Shown: in pieces, positions 23,101 to 32,900 of the stretch
Layout of the letters: every line of letters begins with the position of its first letter
Numbering within the stretch: position 1 is the first letter of the stretch
Assembly: GCF_019703515.2 (NCBI RefSeq)
Contig: NC_059374.1
Span: 14,110,245-14,174,244 of the forward strand
Reading direction: 5' to 3'
DNA from: Myxocyprinus asiaticus
Lineage: Eukaryota > Chordata > Actinopteri > Cypriniformes > Catostomidae
DNA: 64,000 bases
Position numbers and translations under genes: made by a program
Notes under the pieces: generated by a model
What the model saw: the letters and a program-made list of their open reading frames with translations, nothing else
Told to the model about the DNA's origin: nothing
Database searches by the model: none

Positions 23101-26100
23101 AGACTCAATAAATAAGCTTTATCTTGTTCAAAATGCAGCAGCTAGAGTGAGAGTATCATATCAGCCCAATTTTATCGTGACTACATTGGCTGCCTGTTGG
23201 GTTCCGTATCAAATTGAATATTCTGCTAACTACTTAAAGAGCTTCAAATGGTCTAGCTCCTAAGTACTTAAACAACCTTCTATCGCACTATAAAATTCAT
23301 CAAGTTTACTATGGTCGCAAAATTCCATCCTGTATATAGCACCCAGAATAACAAAATCCACAAAAAGTAGGTAGATCCTTTTTTTATTTGCCTCCTAAAC
23401 TATGCAATAGCCTTCTTAGCATTGTTCTGGACTCAGACACACTCTCTCAGTTTAAGTCTATACTAAAGACTCATCTCTTCAGCCAGGCATACACCTAATT
23501 TATCCCTCAACCCATAGTTATGCTGCATTAGTCAGGTCTGCCAGACCCGAAAACACTTCTCATATTCTATAACTCTGCTTAGAAATTAAATGAATAGCAT
23601 CTGCGCTAATATTATTCCATTTGTTTCCATGTCTCATCCTCGGGATATAAATCCTGAAGATACCAGAGCCTGCCAGATCCAGTGTCGGTCCAGCCTGATG
23701 TCCCACTCCCACAGCTATGTGTCGTTAAGCGATGACTACTAACCGCAGCCTGTGCCAGCCAGACAGCATGAAGGACTTCAATGGCCACTGTCTGCATCAC
23801 TTCAGTCTACTATAATGGACTTCTTAAAAAATGAACTGCCACAAGCTTCCAGCTAGACTGCAAGGCACACCTAACTGACCTCTGCTAGCATCATCTTGGT
23901 CTTAGGATGGACTACACAGCTAATAAACTGCTATCAACCACGCTCAGGTTTCGTTTAGTGTAAGAATGCGTGGCATCACTTTGTTTGGCATTGCTACGCA
24001 TGCTCTCGTCTTGTTTGTCAGTTGGCATGGGCGTATATTGTCATTATATTGTCTTGGCAATGTGCGCTCATACCATTCGGGTGTTTTGTTGTCTTGTGAG
24101 AGCACGTGGCTTTGCTTTGTTTCTGTATTGCCGCGTGTCTCTCTGTCTTGCGTCATACTCCGCCTCTTTGTTTGCTTATTATTAGTTAATTTGCCTCACC
24201 TGTCCCCTGTTAACCCGTTTGATTTCACTCCCTACTTTAGTCTCCTTATGTTTGCTGTCCAGTGCCAGTTCGTCTTGTTTCCAGTCTTGTGCGCTTGTGT
24301 TTCCAGTGAGTCTTGCTTGTATGTTCAGTCTTCCCTGTCGGTCCTGTTTCTCCCACCTGGTTACTGTTTCGGTCCGGTCGGTCCTGTTTCCCCCTGCCCC
24401 AGCCTGGATTATCCTTTTTCCCCTTCGTGGTAGTTTATGTCTATTTTTCCCCCTCGTGGGAGTTTTTGGTTTGTGTTTTTCCCTTTTATTTTTCATGCCT
24501 CTGCATTCTCTGACTTTATGTTAATCTCTACACATACCAATACAGTTTAATATTAAAAACTGGTAATGTAGATCATTAAGAACTAACATGAACTAACAAT
24601 AAACAATATGTATTAATTAACATAAATACTAAGATGAACAAATGCATAAAAAATTGTCATTGTTATGTCTTTAAACCTAATTGAGAATGTTACATGCTCA
24701 TGCGTTAGAGTATACAACCTTAGCGTAAAGTGTATTGTTAAATCATTATGCCCAACATACAGTAAGCTGTGGTTTTAAAATTTGTTGTGGGTTCATTGGG
24801 TGGCCTGGATGAGTATGAGACTCCTGGCCTGAAATTATCTCCCAGTCCGGCCCTGATTATGGGGTACAGTTAATAAAATATGCATTCCTGATGACTGTAT
24901 TACACCAATTACAACTAAAAATATAACTTGCTTTCGCAACCTAGTCACATAGAATGAACGTTACTTTAACTACATTTTTGCAAACTGACTTTTACCTGAA
25001 AGCAGCCAACCAGGGCCGTAGCTAGTGGGGTGAAAGGTGGAAATGATTCTAGGGGCTCACAGGTCCAGAAGGGCCCCACAACAAATTCTAAACTGTATTT
25101 TTTAATAGGAAAGTGGCCCAGAGCAATATACAGTCAGGGGGCCCAGAATACTTTGCTACGGCCCTGCAGCCAACTCTTTTCTTTACAAAAGCCTTTTTTC
25201 ACAGTCCAGACTTCCATCAACTGGGAACAATCTGGTCTAGGTATACTCTCCAAACCAGTACCTGCAAGTACCTTTTTTCTCATATCTCCAGATCTGATTT
25301 GAGTAAGAATGCCAAGCAAAACAGCAGGAGGGATGTGCGATAGAGGAGAAGGCTGGATGGAGAAAAAGCATGTTGAGACACACAAGTATTTTAAAGTCGT
25401 CTTAAACAATACAACTGACAACCCGAGAAAACTCTATTCTACTAAATTACCCTGAACTACCCTTGATTAATAACAGCACTTTCACCACAGCAAAGGGAAA
25501 ACCTTTTACTTAATAGGTGAATCTCACGAAATCTGTCAATTTCTGAGTCATAGTTACCCCAAAAATCAAAAGAAAGAAATAAGACATTATATTTTACTTA
25601 AAGAAAAATTAAGCCTATTTTAGGACCATCAAGATTTTTTGCATTGTGACTCATTACTGTAGTGTGTAATAAAAAAATTAAAAAATTCACTGTTTTACAG
25701 TGATAAGCATCTAATGAGAAACTCAAAAGAAAAATGTCTAGATGCATTATGGTAATAAAAATGCACAATGCAATCACAATGCAAAAAATAAATAAATAAC
25801 AATTTCTATTATAATTTCTAATAGAATTAAAATGTTTTCATGATATTCACCCTTAAAGTAACTTAATACCAAAGTAAATATATTAAAATATATCTTCAAA
25901 AACCTGAAATTAACATTGTAAGGAATGAGAATGTATTCAGATTGTATTGTAACTTGTGTACTTCATAATATGATCTTTCCTTTCCCAGAAAAACAAAAAA
26001 AGTCTACATGGCTGTTAAGAAGTTTTTCATTTAGATTCTTTCATTTAACAGTTGAGATGCACTCCACCATGACGTTTAGCAGTGAGGAATGTGAGATGTT

Positions 26101-29100
26101 TATGAGGTCTGTTTTGAAATAACTGCACGTCTGCATAGGGGTGAATTTGTTGAAGGTTGAGAAGATGGTTCATTTAGTGGCCTCATTTACTCCCTGTCAC
26201 GTTAATTCTGCTCTTCACAGAATAATTTAGCAAGTAATTACAAAATGGCAATCAGCAAATCTAACTTAATCTTAGCAATCATCTGCCTCTTCAGTTGAAC
26301 TACACAGTGTAGGTGGGGGTTTTACGGGCTGTTTGACTAGTCAAGGTTCTCTGAGAAAAAGCAAAAGGGCGTCAAATGAACTTCTGCTCTTACAAAACAA
26401 AAAACAAAAAACAGTCTGGAGGAACTTCTGTAAAAATACAGAAATGTTAAGATGTCTGTAATGTTCTCTGAGCTAATTTGTTTCATGAAATACAGTAGTT
26501 AACGCAAAATTTAAACTTCTGTCATCATTTACTCACCCTCATGTCATTCCAAATCTGTATGCCTTTCCTTCTTCAGTGGAAAACAAAAGAAGAGGTTTAG
26601 CAAAATGTTGACACTGCTCGTTTCCAGACAATGAAAATGAATGATGACCAAGGGCTGTAATGCTACAAAACTGAAAAAAGCACTATTAAAGAAGTTCATT
26701 CAACTTGTGCACAATATTCCAAGTCATCTAAAGCCATACAATGGTTTTGTGTCAGAAAAAGACATTACATAAGTCATTATTCACTGATAATCTTCTCCTC
26801 TGCCGCAGCTCTCAAATCTAATTCACGTTTGCATACATTCAAATATGGTACATCAAAATGTGTCACACCAGTTACAAAATCAATAATTTCATGGTTCTCA
26901 TGTGTCTTGAAACTCATCATGATGTGCCAACTTTCAATATGCACATATTCCTATTGTTCAAAATAGATTTGAGAGCTACAGTGGAGGGCAAGATTTTCAG
27001 TGAATAACAACTTAAATTTCAGTATAATCCTTACACAAGGCTTTCGAAAACCTTTAGAAGACTTGGAATATAGTGCATGAGTTTTATGGAATACTGTTAT
27101 GGTACTTTTATGGTGCTTTTTGACATTTTTGGAGCTTAACAGCCCCTGGTCACCATTCACTTTCATTTTATGATAAAGAGCAGCGTGATCATCCTACCTA
27201 ACATCTCTTTTTGTGGTCTATGGAAGAGAGAAAATCATGGATGGGTTTGGAACGACATGAGGGTGAATAAATTATGTTAGAAATGTCCTTTTGGGTGAAC
27301 TATTCCTTTAATTACGATCCAGCTGATCTTCCCTGCAAAGTTACAGTAACTAATCCTTGGCTGCAAAGAACTGAGTAAACCATGAATACTTGAATGGAAA
27401 ATAAAAGGCAATCATTCACTATGGCCCCAGGACTCATAGCCTAAGTTGACTGAAAACATCTGATGCATTGAAACGTATAACCAATAAGTGTGTGTTTACA
27501 CTGAAACACAACATGAAAGTCATGCGGTTAAAAAAACAAACATGTACACTACATTTGTACACAGTATGGCCAACACTTAAATGTACCTGCATTTACCTGA
27601 GCATAAACTGTGTAATGGTTGCCACAGTTAAAGGTAGAAATACCTCTGTTTCGACAATTCATCAATATATAAAAATAAAACACTTAAAGGATTAGTTTAA
27701 TAAAAAATGAAAATTCAGTCATTGTTTACTCACCCTTGTGTGGTCATAACCCTATATGACTTTTTTTTTTCTTGTCACAAAGGGTGAAATTGTGAAAATA
27801 AATTGTGCTCAGTGATGTCAAACAATGGCAGTTTATGGTGGCTACCTCTTTAAGCTTCAAAAGTATAATTCAGAAGTCTAATAAATTATTCCATGAGACT
27901 CATGATTGTTATGAAAGCATACAATAAGATTTGGTGAGAAAAAACTAAATCTAATGTATTATTTAGTGAAATTATTCACTGACCGTTGATCTCCTAAGCA
28001 CGTTCATGATAGGGCACAAGAGGAACAGTTCTCGCAGCCCCTTCGCGACAATGGGGCGTTCAAGCAAAAACTAGTTTTGTTATCTAAAAACAGATCCGCC
28101 ACAGTGATTGTGACAACAGAACACAACACAGCGGCACACAAAACAGAGAACAGATCTTACTAAACATATCTGAAGAGTCTGTAGTCTAATAATGTATGCA
28201 TTTCTATGCCCATCCTTATTTTTTTTAAACGGAGTATTCGGAAATCAAACAGAAACATAGAGGAGGCTACAGGCAGCCACAGTCACACCATGTCCTAACC
28301 TGACAGCAAACAACATGCGATAAAAGGTATATTTTCTATGGTAATTCGAGTTTTTGTCCTAACCAATAGTGACGAGCGGCGGTACATTCTACCGAACGCT
28401 TGTTTTCTATTTTCAGCATCACGCAGGTATCCACCCACTGTGAACTGGCACCAGTCCAAAAACTTTAAAAAAAAAAATAAGGCTGGGCATAGAAATGCAT
28501 CAGTTATTCAACTACAAACTCTTCAGGCATGTTTAGAAAGTTCTGTTCTCTGTTTTGTGTGCAGCTGTGTTGTGTCCTGTTGTCACTATCGCTGTGGAGG
28601 ACCTGTTTTTAGATAAAACAAGATTTTGCTTGAACGCCCCAGTGTCGCGAGGGGGCTGCATGAACTGTTGCTCTCGTGACCTAACGGTCAGTGAATAATT
28701 TCACTAAATAATACATTCGATTTCGTTTTTTTCTCACCAAACCTTATAACAATCATGAGTCTCATGAAATAATTTATTAGACTTCTGAATTATACTTTTG
28801 CATTCTTCTGAAGCTTGAAGAGGTGGTCACCATAAACTGCCAGTATGACATCACTGAGCACAATTTTTTTTCACAATTTCTCCCTTTGTGTTAAGAAAAA
28901 GAAAGAAAGTAATTTAGGGTTATAACAACACAGAGGTGAGTAAACAATGACTGAATTTTCATTTTTGGGTGAACTAATCCTTTAATTTCTTAATATTCCG
29001 TCTAGGGTCTTGCCCTTCTCATGGGTGGCAATGTCATAAAAGAGCCTTTAAAAAAAAAAACGTAGAAGATCGTGAGCAATAAAGGGTAAGAAATGTGGGT

Positions 29101-30103
29101 GTAACTGATTAAAGCGTGGCCAGCACATTACAAAGCAAAATAGCAGTTTACCCTCTCCCTTTATGAAAAGGAGGAAGCAATAAATAATTGGTCAGGACAA
29201 GCTATTCAAAACATTGGCATCCCCTCGCTTTGGGTGAACTCAAAAGCTGCACTTTGCTTTTGGCCTGTTTGGTCCCAAACTCTTTCATGAACCCTGTGAA
29301 TCCGATGGCAACGCTTCTCTCTGTTCCTAATTTGATCACATTCGTGGTCTTTTTTAAAAACAGATTGAACTAGAACCATTGAATTAGTCTATATATATTT
29401 GCACATCAATCAACTGACTGTGGTAGGTGATCTGGAAAGGAAAGAATTCCCACAGCCCACAAACTGAAGGGAACAGAGTGCTATGGATACTATTTCTTGC
29501 AAGATGTAATCTTTTTTTTATTATTTATTTACCTTTGTTTTATCTGGGCATCGATGTTTCAAATTAGGCTAAAACAAGTAATAAACTAGTACAGAACTGG
29601 CCAAACCTTTGAGAGCTCCTGTCCTGCGTCACACTGCCGGCAGGGAATACAGTTCCCAAAGTTATCCTTGTATTCCTGTTCCCTGCAATCTCTTCTCTCC
29701 TCTGACCTTACTGCAAACTGTGAGGAACATAAAACAACTATTTAATTATTCAGTCATTTCATCAGAGGTTTACCAAAGGCAGTGCGATTTCCAAACAATC
29801 CTAAAACCTAGAGATACACAGTCATGACTATTACACCTGTAATCTCAAAAGCACAGAAATAAATGGAGTAAATGGCAATTTACAGGCAATTCCCTAAGAG
29901 CACATCTTAGGAAATAGCATAAAATAAAAGTATCAAGTTATTGCCTAGTCTTATTTATCACATAAAGTTTAAGCCTTTTATTTTTGTTGAGAGAGCAACA
30001 GGATGAAACTGGATTGTATATAAATGAAACATACCATAATGCACAATAGAAGCACAAGTGTGCTCTGAAGAGGAAATAAGGAGAGAATCGGTGACCGGGG
30101 CAT
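14038..30103 (-). CDS. tnfrsf19: tnfrsf19 (TROY) 5' part: signal peptide, cysteine-rich ectodomain, start of stalk
   Basis: Four coding exons join in phase: 30103-30035, 29717-29607, 17967-17789 and 14123-14038. They encode about 148 residues. Residues 1-25 form a signal peptide with a hydrophobic LVLLLCIMFA core. Cysteine-rich repeats follow, with landmarks DCREQE, GNCIPCRQC, ECGFGYGEDAQC, KCKPCLDC, NRFQKGNCS and ICGDCLPGFY. A stalk with GFQDMECIPCGDPPPPYEPH comes last. The order and spacing match the known TNFRSF19 ectodomain. The family member is a type I membrane receptor linked to JNK/NF-kB signalling through TRAFs and, in neurons, a Nogo-receptor co-receptor. N105 lies in an NCS sequon. 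The transmembrane and cytoplasmic exons were not found and probably lie beyond the left edge. All four exons are intact, with consensus splice dinucleotides. Confidence 0.93.
14187..14635. mobile_element. hAT-like MITE rich in AATCTGATTAC
   Basis: The right end is GATTACACCCAACACTG; the left end is a degraded counterpart, CAGTTTTTGATAGTTACTC. Repeated TAATCAGATTAC-like motifs occur at both ends. The same family appears at 31255-32096 and 41451-41790. Confidence 0.7.
14640..15060. other. Intronic non-repeat block, candidate conserved non-coding sequence
   Basis: Lies in tnfrsf19 intron sequence just upstream (minus-strand sense) of coding exon 4. It has higher GC and no repeat ends, unlike its surroundings, and contains CACTTAATTAGGGGCAATCA, a homeodomain-like core. 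No coding exon was recognised. Conservation cannot be judged here. Confidence 0.3.
15066..15330 (+). mobile_element. Partial TTAA-target MITE
   Basis: Contains TAGTTTATCCCAAAAAT, TTTACTCGCCCTCAAGTCC and a TGATGAAATAACACCATAAA block typical of this MITE family. The right side is lost into the TA microsatellite. Confidence 0.6.
15391..15458. repeat. (TA)n microsatellite
   Basis: About 68 bp of uninterrupted TA dinucleotides between a MITE fragment and a Tc1 element. Confidence 0.95.
15514..17042 (-). mobile_element. Tc1/mariner transposon, decayed
   Basis: The right end reads CATTTTCTTGGCACTG before a TA. The matching inner inverted-repeat segment GTGAACCCTTTGGAATTA appears at both ends, but the outermost 20 bp or so are missing on the left. 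A broken minus-strand transposase lies between. Confidence 0.88.
15659..16684 (-). pseudogene. Tc1-type transposase pseudogene
   Basis: The start at 16684 encodes MPRKK followed by a long Lys run from a poly-A tract. Downstream frames show a paired-like helix-turn-helix segment (RTLNRHGVHGRTP-type), then MIWGCFAA, QQYNDPKHRSK (second catalytic Asp region) and SDLNPIEILW (third acidic residue region). These lie in different reading frames, so several frameshifts have broken the gene. The intact protein would be a DDE transposase that cuts and rejoins DNA at TA sites. Confidence 0.88.
17789..17967 (-). CDS. tnfrsf19: tnfrsf19 coding exon 3 (cysteine-rich repeats)
   Basis: Acceptor CTTGCAG precedes 17967 and donor GTGAGT follows 17789; 179 nt, phase 0 to phase 2. 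It encodes residues 61-120: ECGFGYGEDAQCVPC, then KCKPCLDC, NRFQKGNCSTTNNAICGDC and LPG. Ten cysteines sit in TNF-receptor spacing. Confidence 0.96.
18060..18380. other. Intronic non-repeat block, candidate regulatory sequence
   Basis: Adjoins tnfrsf19 exon 3 on its upstream side (minus-strand sense). It is moderately GC-rich with no repeat signature and includes CCCATTGTT (SOX-like) and TTTGAATCAGAAAGG. I infer possible regulatory function only from composition and position. Confidence 0.25.
18381..18942. mobile_element. TTAA-target MITE with long inverted arms
   Basis: Starts TTAAAGGGATAGTTAACC and ends TTTTGGTGAACTATGCCATTAA. The arms share further inverted sequence (a CATAAATGTGGTCCATATGA block against ATGGACTACTTTTATGGTGC). 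No coding capacity. Confidence 0.82.
19422..19498. repeat. Palindrome with a (TA)n core
   Basis: Arms of about 25 bp, with TTAGTTTAATGAAAACAATT on the left and its reverse complement on the right, flank a short TA repeat. They could form a hairpin or cruciform. Confidence 0.85.
19528..20052 (-). mobile_element. Internally deleted Tc1-like element
   Basis: TA-flanked ends ACAGTACTGTGTAAACG and a degraded AGAAGTACTGTA counterpart. The middle (19640-19890) matches the reverse complement of a Tc1 transposase region by style (TCTCTTCATGTAATCCCAGA, AGGGCCATGCCATCTG). The rest is deleted and a short TTCTA repeat (about 19893-19920) occupies the join. Confidence 0.75.
20053..20117. repeat. (TA)n microsatellite
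   Basis: About 65 bp of TA dinucleotides starting at the TA flank of the Tc1-like remnant, perhaps seeded by the TA target site. Confidence 0.93.
20560..20940. other. Intronic block with TCF/LEF-like motif
   Basis: Non-repeat intronic sequence of tnfrsf19. It contains ACAAAGGACTTTGATG, with a TCF/LEF-like CTTTGATG, and CTTAATTAGCATTA. TROY is reported as a Wnt-responsive gene, so an enhancer is conceivable, but single motifs of this length occur by chance. Confidence 0.2.
20941..21409. mobile_element. TTAA-target MITE
   Basis: Left AAAGGGATAGTTCATCCAAA, right GTGTGAACAATCCCTTTAA, with the family's internal CTTACTTATCCTCATG and ATGAGGGTGAGCAAATTATG blocks. Confidence 0.82.
21410..22317. other. 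Intronic non-coding stretch
   Basis: No exon or repeat end recognised. The 21860-22300 part has higher GC and could be a conserved non-coding block. A G-run lies near 22136-22147. Confidence 0.3.
22318..23945 (+). mobile_element. 5'-truncated L2/Jockey-like LINE remnant
   Basis: Carries decayed reverse-transcriptase sequence, in sense orientation on the plus strand (antisense to tnfrsf19), and a non-coding tail to about 23945. Confidence 0.8.
22330..23500 (+). pseudogene. LINE reverse transcriptase pseudogene
   Basis: The first frame (22330-22710) reads FQSGFRPHQRTETALIKV then LLDLSASFSTIDHDILLDRL, the RT palm block holding the first catalytic Asp. The expected YADD box is deleted: sequence jumps from the [11 protein letters not shown] block to an ISSRPDEITQFF-type segment. 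Stops and frameshifts interrupt the rest, which ends with [10 protein letters not shown] and a LHWLPV-type motif. It cannot encode an active enzyme. Confidence 0.82.
23946..24535 (+). mobile_element. LTR-like retroelement fragment
   Basis: A T/C-rich stretch with LTR-style sequence (CACCTGTCCCCTGTTAACCC, GTTTGATTTCACTCCCTAC, CTGTCCAGTGCCAG). It resembles the reverse complement of the LTR at 37697-38308 in layout. No second LTR or duplication found; boundaries approximate. Confidence 0.5.
25011..25166. mobile_element. Short hAT MITE
   Basis: Only 156 bp, with inverted ends CAGGGCCGTAGCTAG and TTGCTACGGCCCTG. A perfect 8-bp duplication CAGCCAAC lies at 25003-25010 and 25167-25174. Confidence 0.9.
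25175..26492. other. Intronic AT-rich stretch, nothing recognised
   Basis: No exon-like segment. The portion near 25520-25700 resembles decayed segments near 19170, 40430 and 41880 (AAAATCAAAAGAAA and TAGGACCATCAAG-like phrases), suggesting an old dispersed repeat. Confidence 0.4.
26493..27311. mobile_element. TTAA-target MITE, long copy
   Basis: Left GTTAACGCAAAATTTAAAC then CATTTACTCACCCTCATGTC; right GACATGAGGGTGAATAAATT then TTTTGGGTGAACTATTCC and TTTAA. The internal arms are partly inverted. Confidence 0.8.
27684..28985. mobile_element. 1.3-kb near-palindromic TTAA transposon
   Basis: Starts TTAAAGGATTAGTTTAAT and ends TTTGGGTGAACTAATCCTTTAA-style. The arms, about 27684-28230 and 28470-28985, are near-complete inverted repeats. 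Paired blocks include GTGCTCAGTGATGTCA with TGACATCACTGAGCAC, AATTATTCACTGACCGT with CGGTCAGTGAATAATT, and GGGCGTTCAAGC with GCTTGAACGCCC. A loop of about 240 bp separates them. It lies within the third tnfrsf19 intron, so the pre-mRNA could fold into a duplex of around 500 bp. Confidence 0.9.
29040..29600. other. Intronic non-repeat block next to tnfrsf19 exon 2
   Basis: No repeat ends and no further exon recognised. Moderate GC around 29190-29340. Confidence 0.3.
29607..29717 (-). CDS. tnfrsf19: tnfrsf19 coding exon 2
   Basis: Encodes residues 24-60: FAVRSEERRDCREQEYKDNF then GNCIPCRQCDAGQELSK. Donor AAG|GTTTGG follows 29607. Two acceptors are possible: CCTCACAG before 29717 (keeps phase 0 with exon 1) or TTTGCAG before 29710. 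The first is chosen because it joins in frame to the signal-peptide exon. Confidence 0.9.
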
Positions 30104-30127
30104 TTTCAAAGGTCTTTCCCACGTACA
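30035..30127 (-). CDS. tnfrsf19: tnfrsf19 first coding exon (start codon and signal peptide)
   Basis: Acceptor GCTTTCACAG precedes 30127 and donor ATG|GTATGT follows 30035. Translation starts at 30103-30101 in GAAAATGCC. Residues 1-23 read MPRSPILSLFPLQS then TLVLLLCIM, a signal peptide completed by FA from the next exon. The exon start 30127-30104 is 5' untranslated. I identified it from position, phase and hydrophobicity, since signal peptides are poorly conserved. Confidence 0.8.
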
Positions 30128-30203
30128 CTGTGAAAGCAGCAATATGAATTACAATGTTAGGACACAATTTCAAACTTTCAGATCTTTCAGTATCATTTAA
30201 ATT

Positions 30204-30207
<4 letters not shown>

Positions 30208-30244
<37 letters not shown>
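30208..30244. repeat. (TTA)n microsatellite with poly-T lead
   Basis: About ten TTA units after a poly-T run, upstream of tnfrsf19 coding exon 1. A 25-bp poly-A run lies at 30488-30512. Confidence 0.9.
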
Positions 30245-30247
<3 letters not shown>

Positions 30248-30779
30248 AAAATCATGATTTTTAGGGGGATGGGAAAAACCCGCAAAAAGAACACTAAGCC
30301 ACAATGTCTCAATTCTGATAATAGACCAAGGATGCACTATATAGAACTTTTGGCAGATATTAATTTTATGTAATGGCCAACAATGATGTGCCGGCTGATA
30401 TTATTCTATAGGAGAGATCGTGGTTGGTTGGCTATGGGGTCAGTAGGAAAAGGGTGAATTTCTGGTTCATAACTGGATGCGGTCACACAAAAAAAAAAAA
30501 AAAAAAAAAAAACACCTGATAGTTTACCCCCTTGACTCACACTCACTGATTCAATCAAAACATTAAGCGATTAAAGCATGTCATGGTAAGGACCCCTTTT
30601 CTATCTCACATTCTATCCCGCCAGCTAAAATGTTATAAAAATAAATAATTTCTGCAAAGATATTTAATGTGTATTTTTTACCCAAGAACATTAGTAGATT
30701 TGTCTGTTCTTTGCCTCACACTACAGTATAAGTGTCCGTGATAAAGACCTAATCTACAATATAATATGTTGAAATTATG

Positions 30780-32410
30780 CATCAAAACATTAGGCTATAA
30801 TGTATAATAGAAAAGGAGGATAACTGTTTAATTCTTGTGTAACCTTACATAGAAAAAGAGTATACTGGTTGAATTTAAAAAAGCCCTTATAGCCTATTAT
30901 CTGCTTGAAGTAAAGGCCATTTCATGCCGAAAATGAAAAAAATAGCCAGCATTACTGGCCGATACGGTCACCGATATATAATATACAGAAAAGAAGATGG
31001 ATTTCTGTTTATTGCTTTAATGTAACCTGTGAAAAATAGTTGAAATGTAACAAAATATGACCCTTTTAATCAATTAGCCTATCTACTTTCAATATGTGAT
31101 TTTCTGATAGCTGCCGATTATTTAAAAGCACGCTATATTGGCCGATATGGTTACTGATAGCCTAGTATATGTATAGTATGGATAGCTGTTTAATTATTTT
31201 GTAACATGACATAGAAAACGCTATACTAGTTGAATTACTAGTCCCTTATATTATCAGTGATGAGTAGTAATGGATTACATGTAATCTGTATTACATAATC
31301 GGATTACGAAATCAAGTACTTATTATTGGATTAAATTACATTTTAAAATACTCGCAATCAGACTACAGTTACTTTTTATGGATTACATGATTACATGTTA
31401 ATTAGGCAACGGCAGTAAACGATTCATGATTTATTGATCACCATCATATTTATATGTTGCATGTTTTCTTAACTTTCTTAACTCCTGAAGAACACAATTT
31501 AGCACACATGGATGGCATTTGTAAAATGGCAAAATTGCATGACCACGTTTGTGTAACGCACCCCGGGAAACTGTCCTAGAGCTCATACCAGCATCATGGG
31601 AGAAAACATGCAACTCCCTTCGTATTGTTACTCCATGGAAATACACTAATGATTTATGTTTCTGAATTTGTAAATAAAGGCACCACTCAAACGATTAGAC
31701 CATTAATTAGACTGTTAATTATGAAAGTTATTAATTTTACGATCATTAACTTTTGTTCATTTCATGTTGATTTTATGTAATGTATGTGCACTTTTAAACA
31801 ATGTCATAAGGAGTTGTTTTTTTGTTGTTGTTTTTTTTTAAGCTCTTTTATTAGCAATAAAGAATGGAATATATTTTCCTTCCTCTTTGTATTTTTAAGT
31901 TAAAATGGTAAAATTTTATCCTACTCAAATGCAAGTGACACCAAATAAAAGAGTTAGGCTGGAAGTAATCCAAAAGTAATCGGATTAGATTTCCACAAAC
32001 ATGTAATCTGCAAGATTACGTTACTGATTGCCATTTTTGTCATGTAAATTGTAATCAGTACCCGATTACATTTTAGAAGTAACCTACCCAGCACTGTCTC
32101 TATCCAGCACTGTCCCATATTAAAAGCACTATCTGCTTTCAATATGGGAATTTCGGACTGCTGCCGATAATTAAAAAATACACTATTGGCCGATACAGTC
32201 ACCGCACAGTAGAAATTATAGATATATGTTTCATTCTTTTGTAACCTGAGTCTGACATAGAAACGGTATAGAGGATTGATTTGGAAAAAATAAGCCTCTA
32301 GTCTATTATCAGCTTTCAGTGTGAGAATTTTAGACCGATGCCGATAATTAAAAAATACGCAACTGACCAAAAATACAGTCGATACAGTCGATACAGCGAT
32401 ATATCGCGCT
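30780..32410. repeat. Diverged ~185-bp tandem repeat array
   Basis: Successive units share TTTGTAACNTGACATAGAAA, a TATACTGGTTGAATT-like block, CTATTATCTGCTTTCAATAT, CTGCCGATAATTAAAAAATA and TTGGCCGATACAGTCACCGA. Start markers lie near 30838, 31021, 31200 and 32238. Subtracting the MITE at 31255-32096 keeps the spacing near 185 bp. The GGCCGATA motif is typical of fish hAT-derived repeats. Confidence 0.65.
31255..32096. mobile_element. AATCTGATTAC-type hAT-like MITE in the tandem array
   Basis: Left CAGTGATGAGTAGTAATGGA and right CATTTTAGAAGTAACCTACC then CAGCACTG. GTAATC/GATTAC motifs cluster at both ends, as in the copies at 14187 and 41451. Confidence 0.7.
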
Positions 32411-32634
32411 TCGCTATTCACATACATCTTTCCCCTGTGCATTGTACTGATATTATATCAAGTCTTTAAAGTTACATTGACCATACTGCACCACAGCCTA
32501 TGCCAGAAATTTTCAATTATATTTTACACATGTTAATGAACATATTTTATATTCAAATGTATAATTTTATATTAATTTGTTTATGCATAGGTGTTCTGGC
32601 AACGGTGCTGCGACTGCGTGCAAAACATTCTTAC

Positions 32635-32900
32635 CTACAATGACAGACTTGCTTCGTAGATTCCCGTTTTATATGAAAAGTTCTTTCGGATGTGCTCCAC
32701 TGCCCTCACCGCTGAGGTCTGAACTCGTCCCGAGTCAAGCACAACAGTCAAAGCTCAGATCAAAAGCTGTAATCTGATCTCGGATCAGCATGTACATCAA
32801 AGCTTCAGCCACGTCCTTAACAAAAGCACTTAATCCGACCTGCAAATTCAGAGATTCCGATATGACTAAACGAAAAGTCTAATTGCAAGATCCCGAAGTC
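32635..32900 (-). promoter_or_regulatory. tnfrsf19: Candidate non-coding first exon of tnfrsf19
   Basis: A strong minus-strand donor, TTGTAG|GTAAGAA, ends at 32635. The upstream 32640-33050 region is locally CpG-richer and contains a perfect CRE palindrome TGACGTCA at 33007-33014. TNFRSF19 genes normally have a 5' untranslated exon. The transcription start is unknown and the left coordinate used for the exon 5' end is arbitrary. Confidence 0.4.

Noticed and set aside
24182..24496. 104-codon basic minus-strand frame
   Set aside because: Reverse complement of the same LTR-like fragment; composition artefact.
23966..24524. Several hydrophobic open frames (up to 155 codons) that look like membrane proteins
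   Set aside because: The T-rich LTR-like sequence yields Leu/Phe/Val-rich translations in all frames; no exon signals or family match.
31954..32442. 162-codon minus-strand open frame
   Set aside because: Spans the end of a MITE and the tandem repeat array; no conserved domain.
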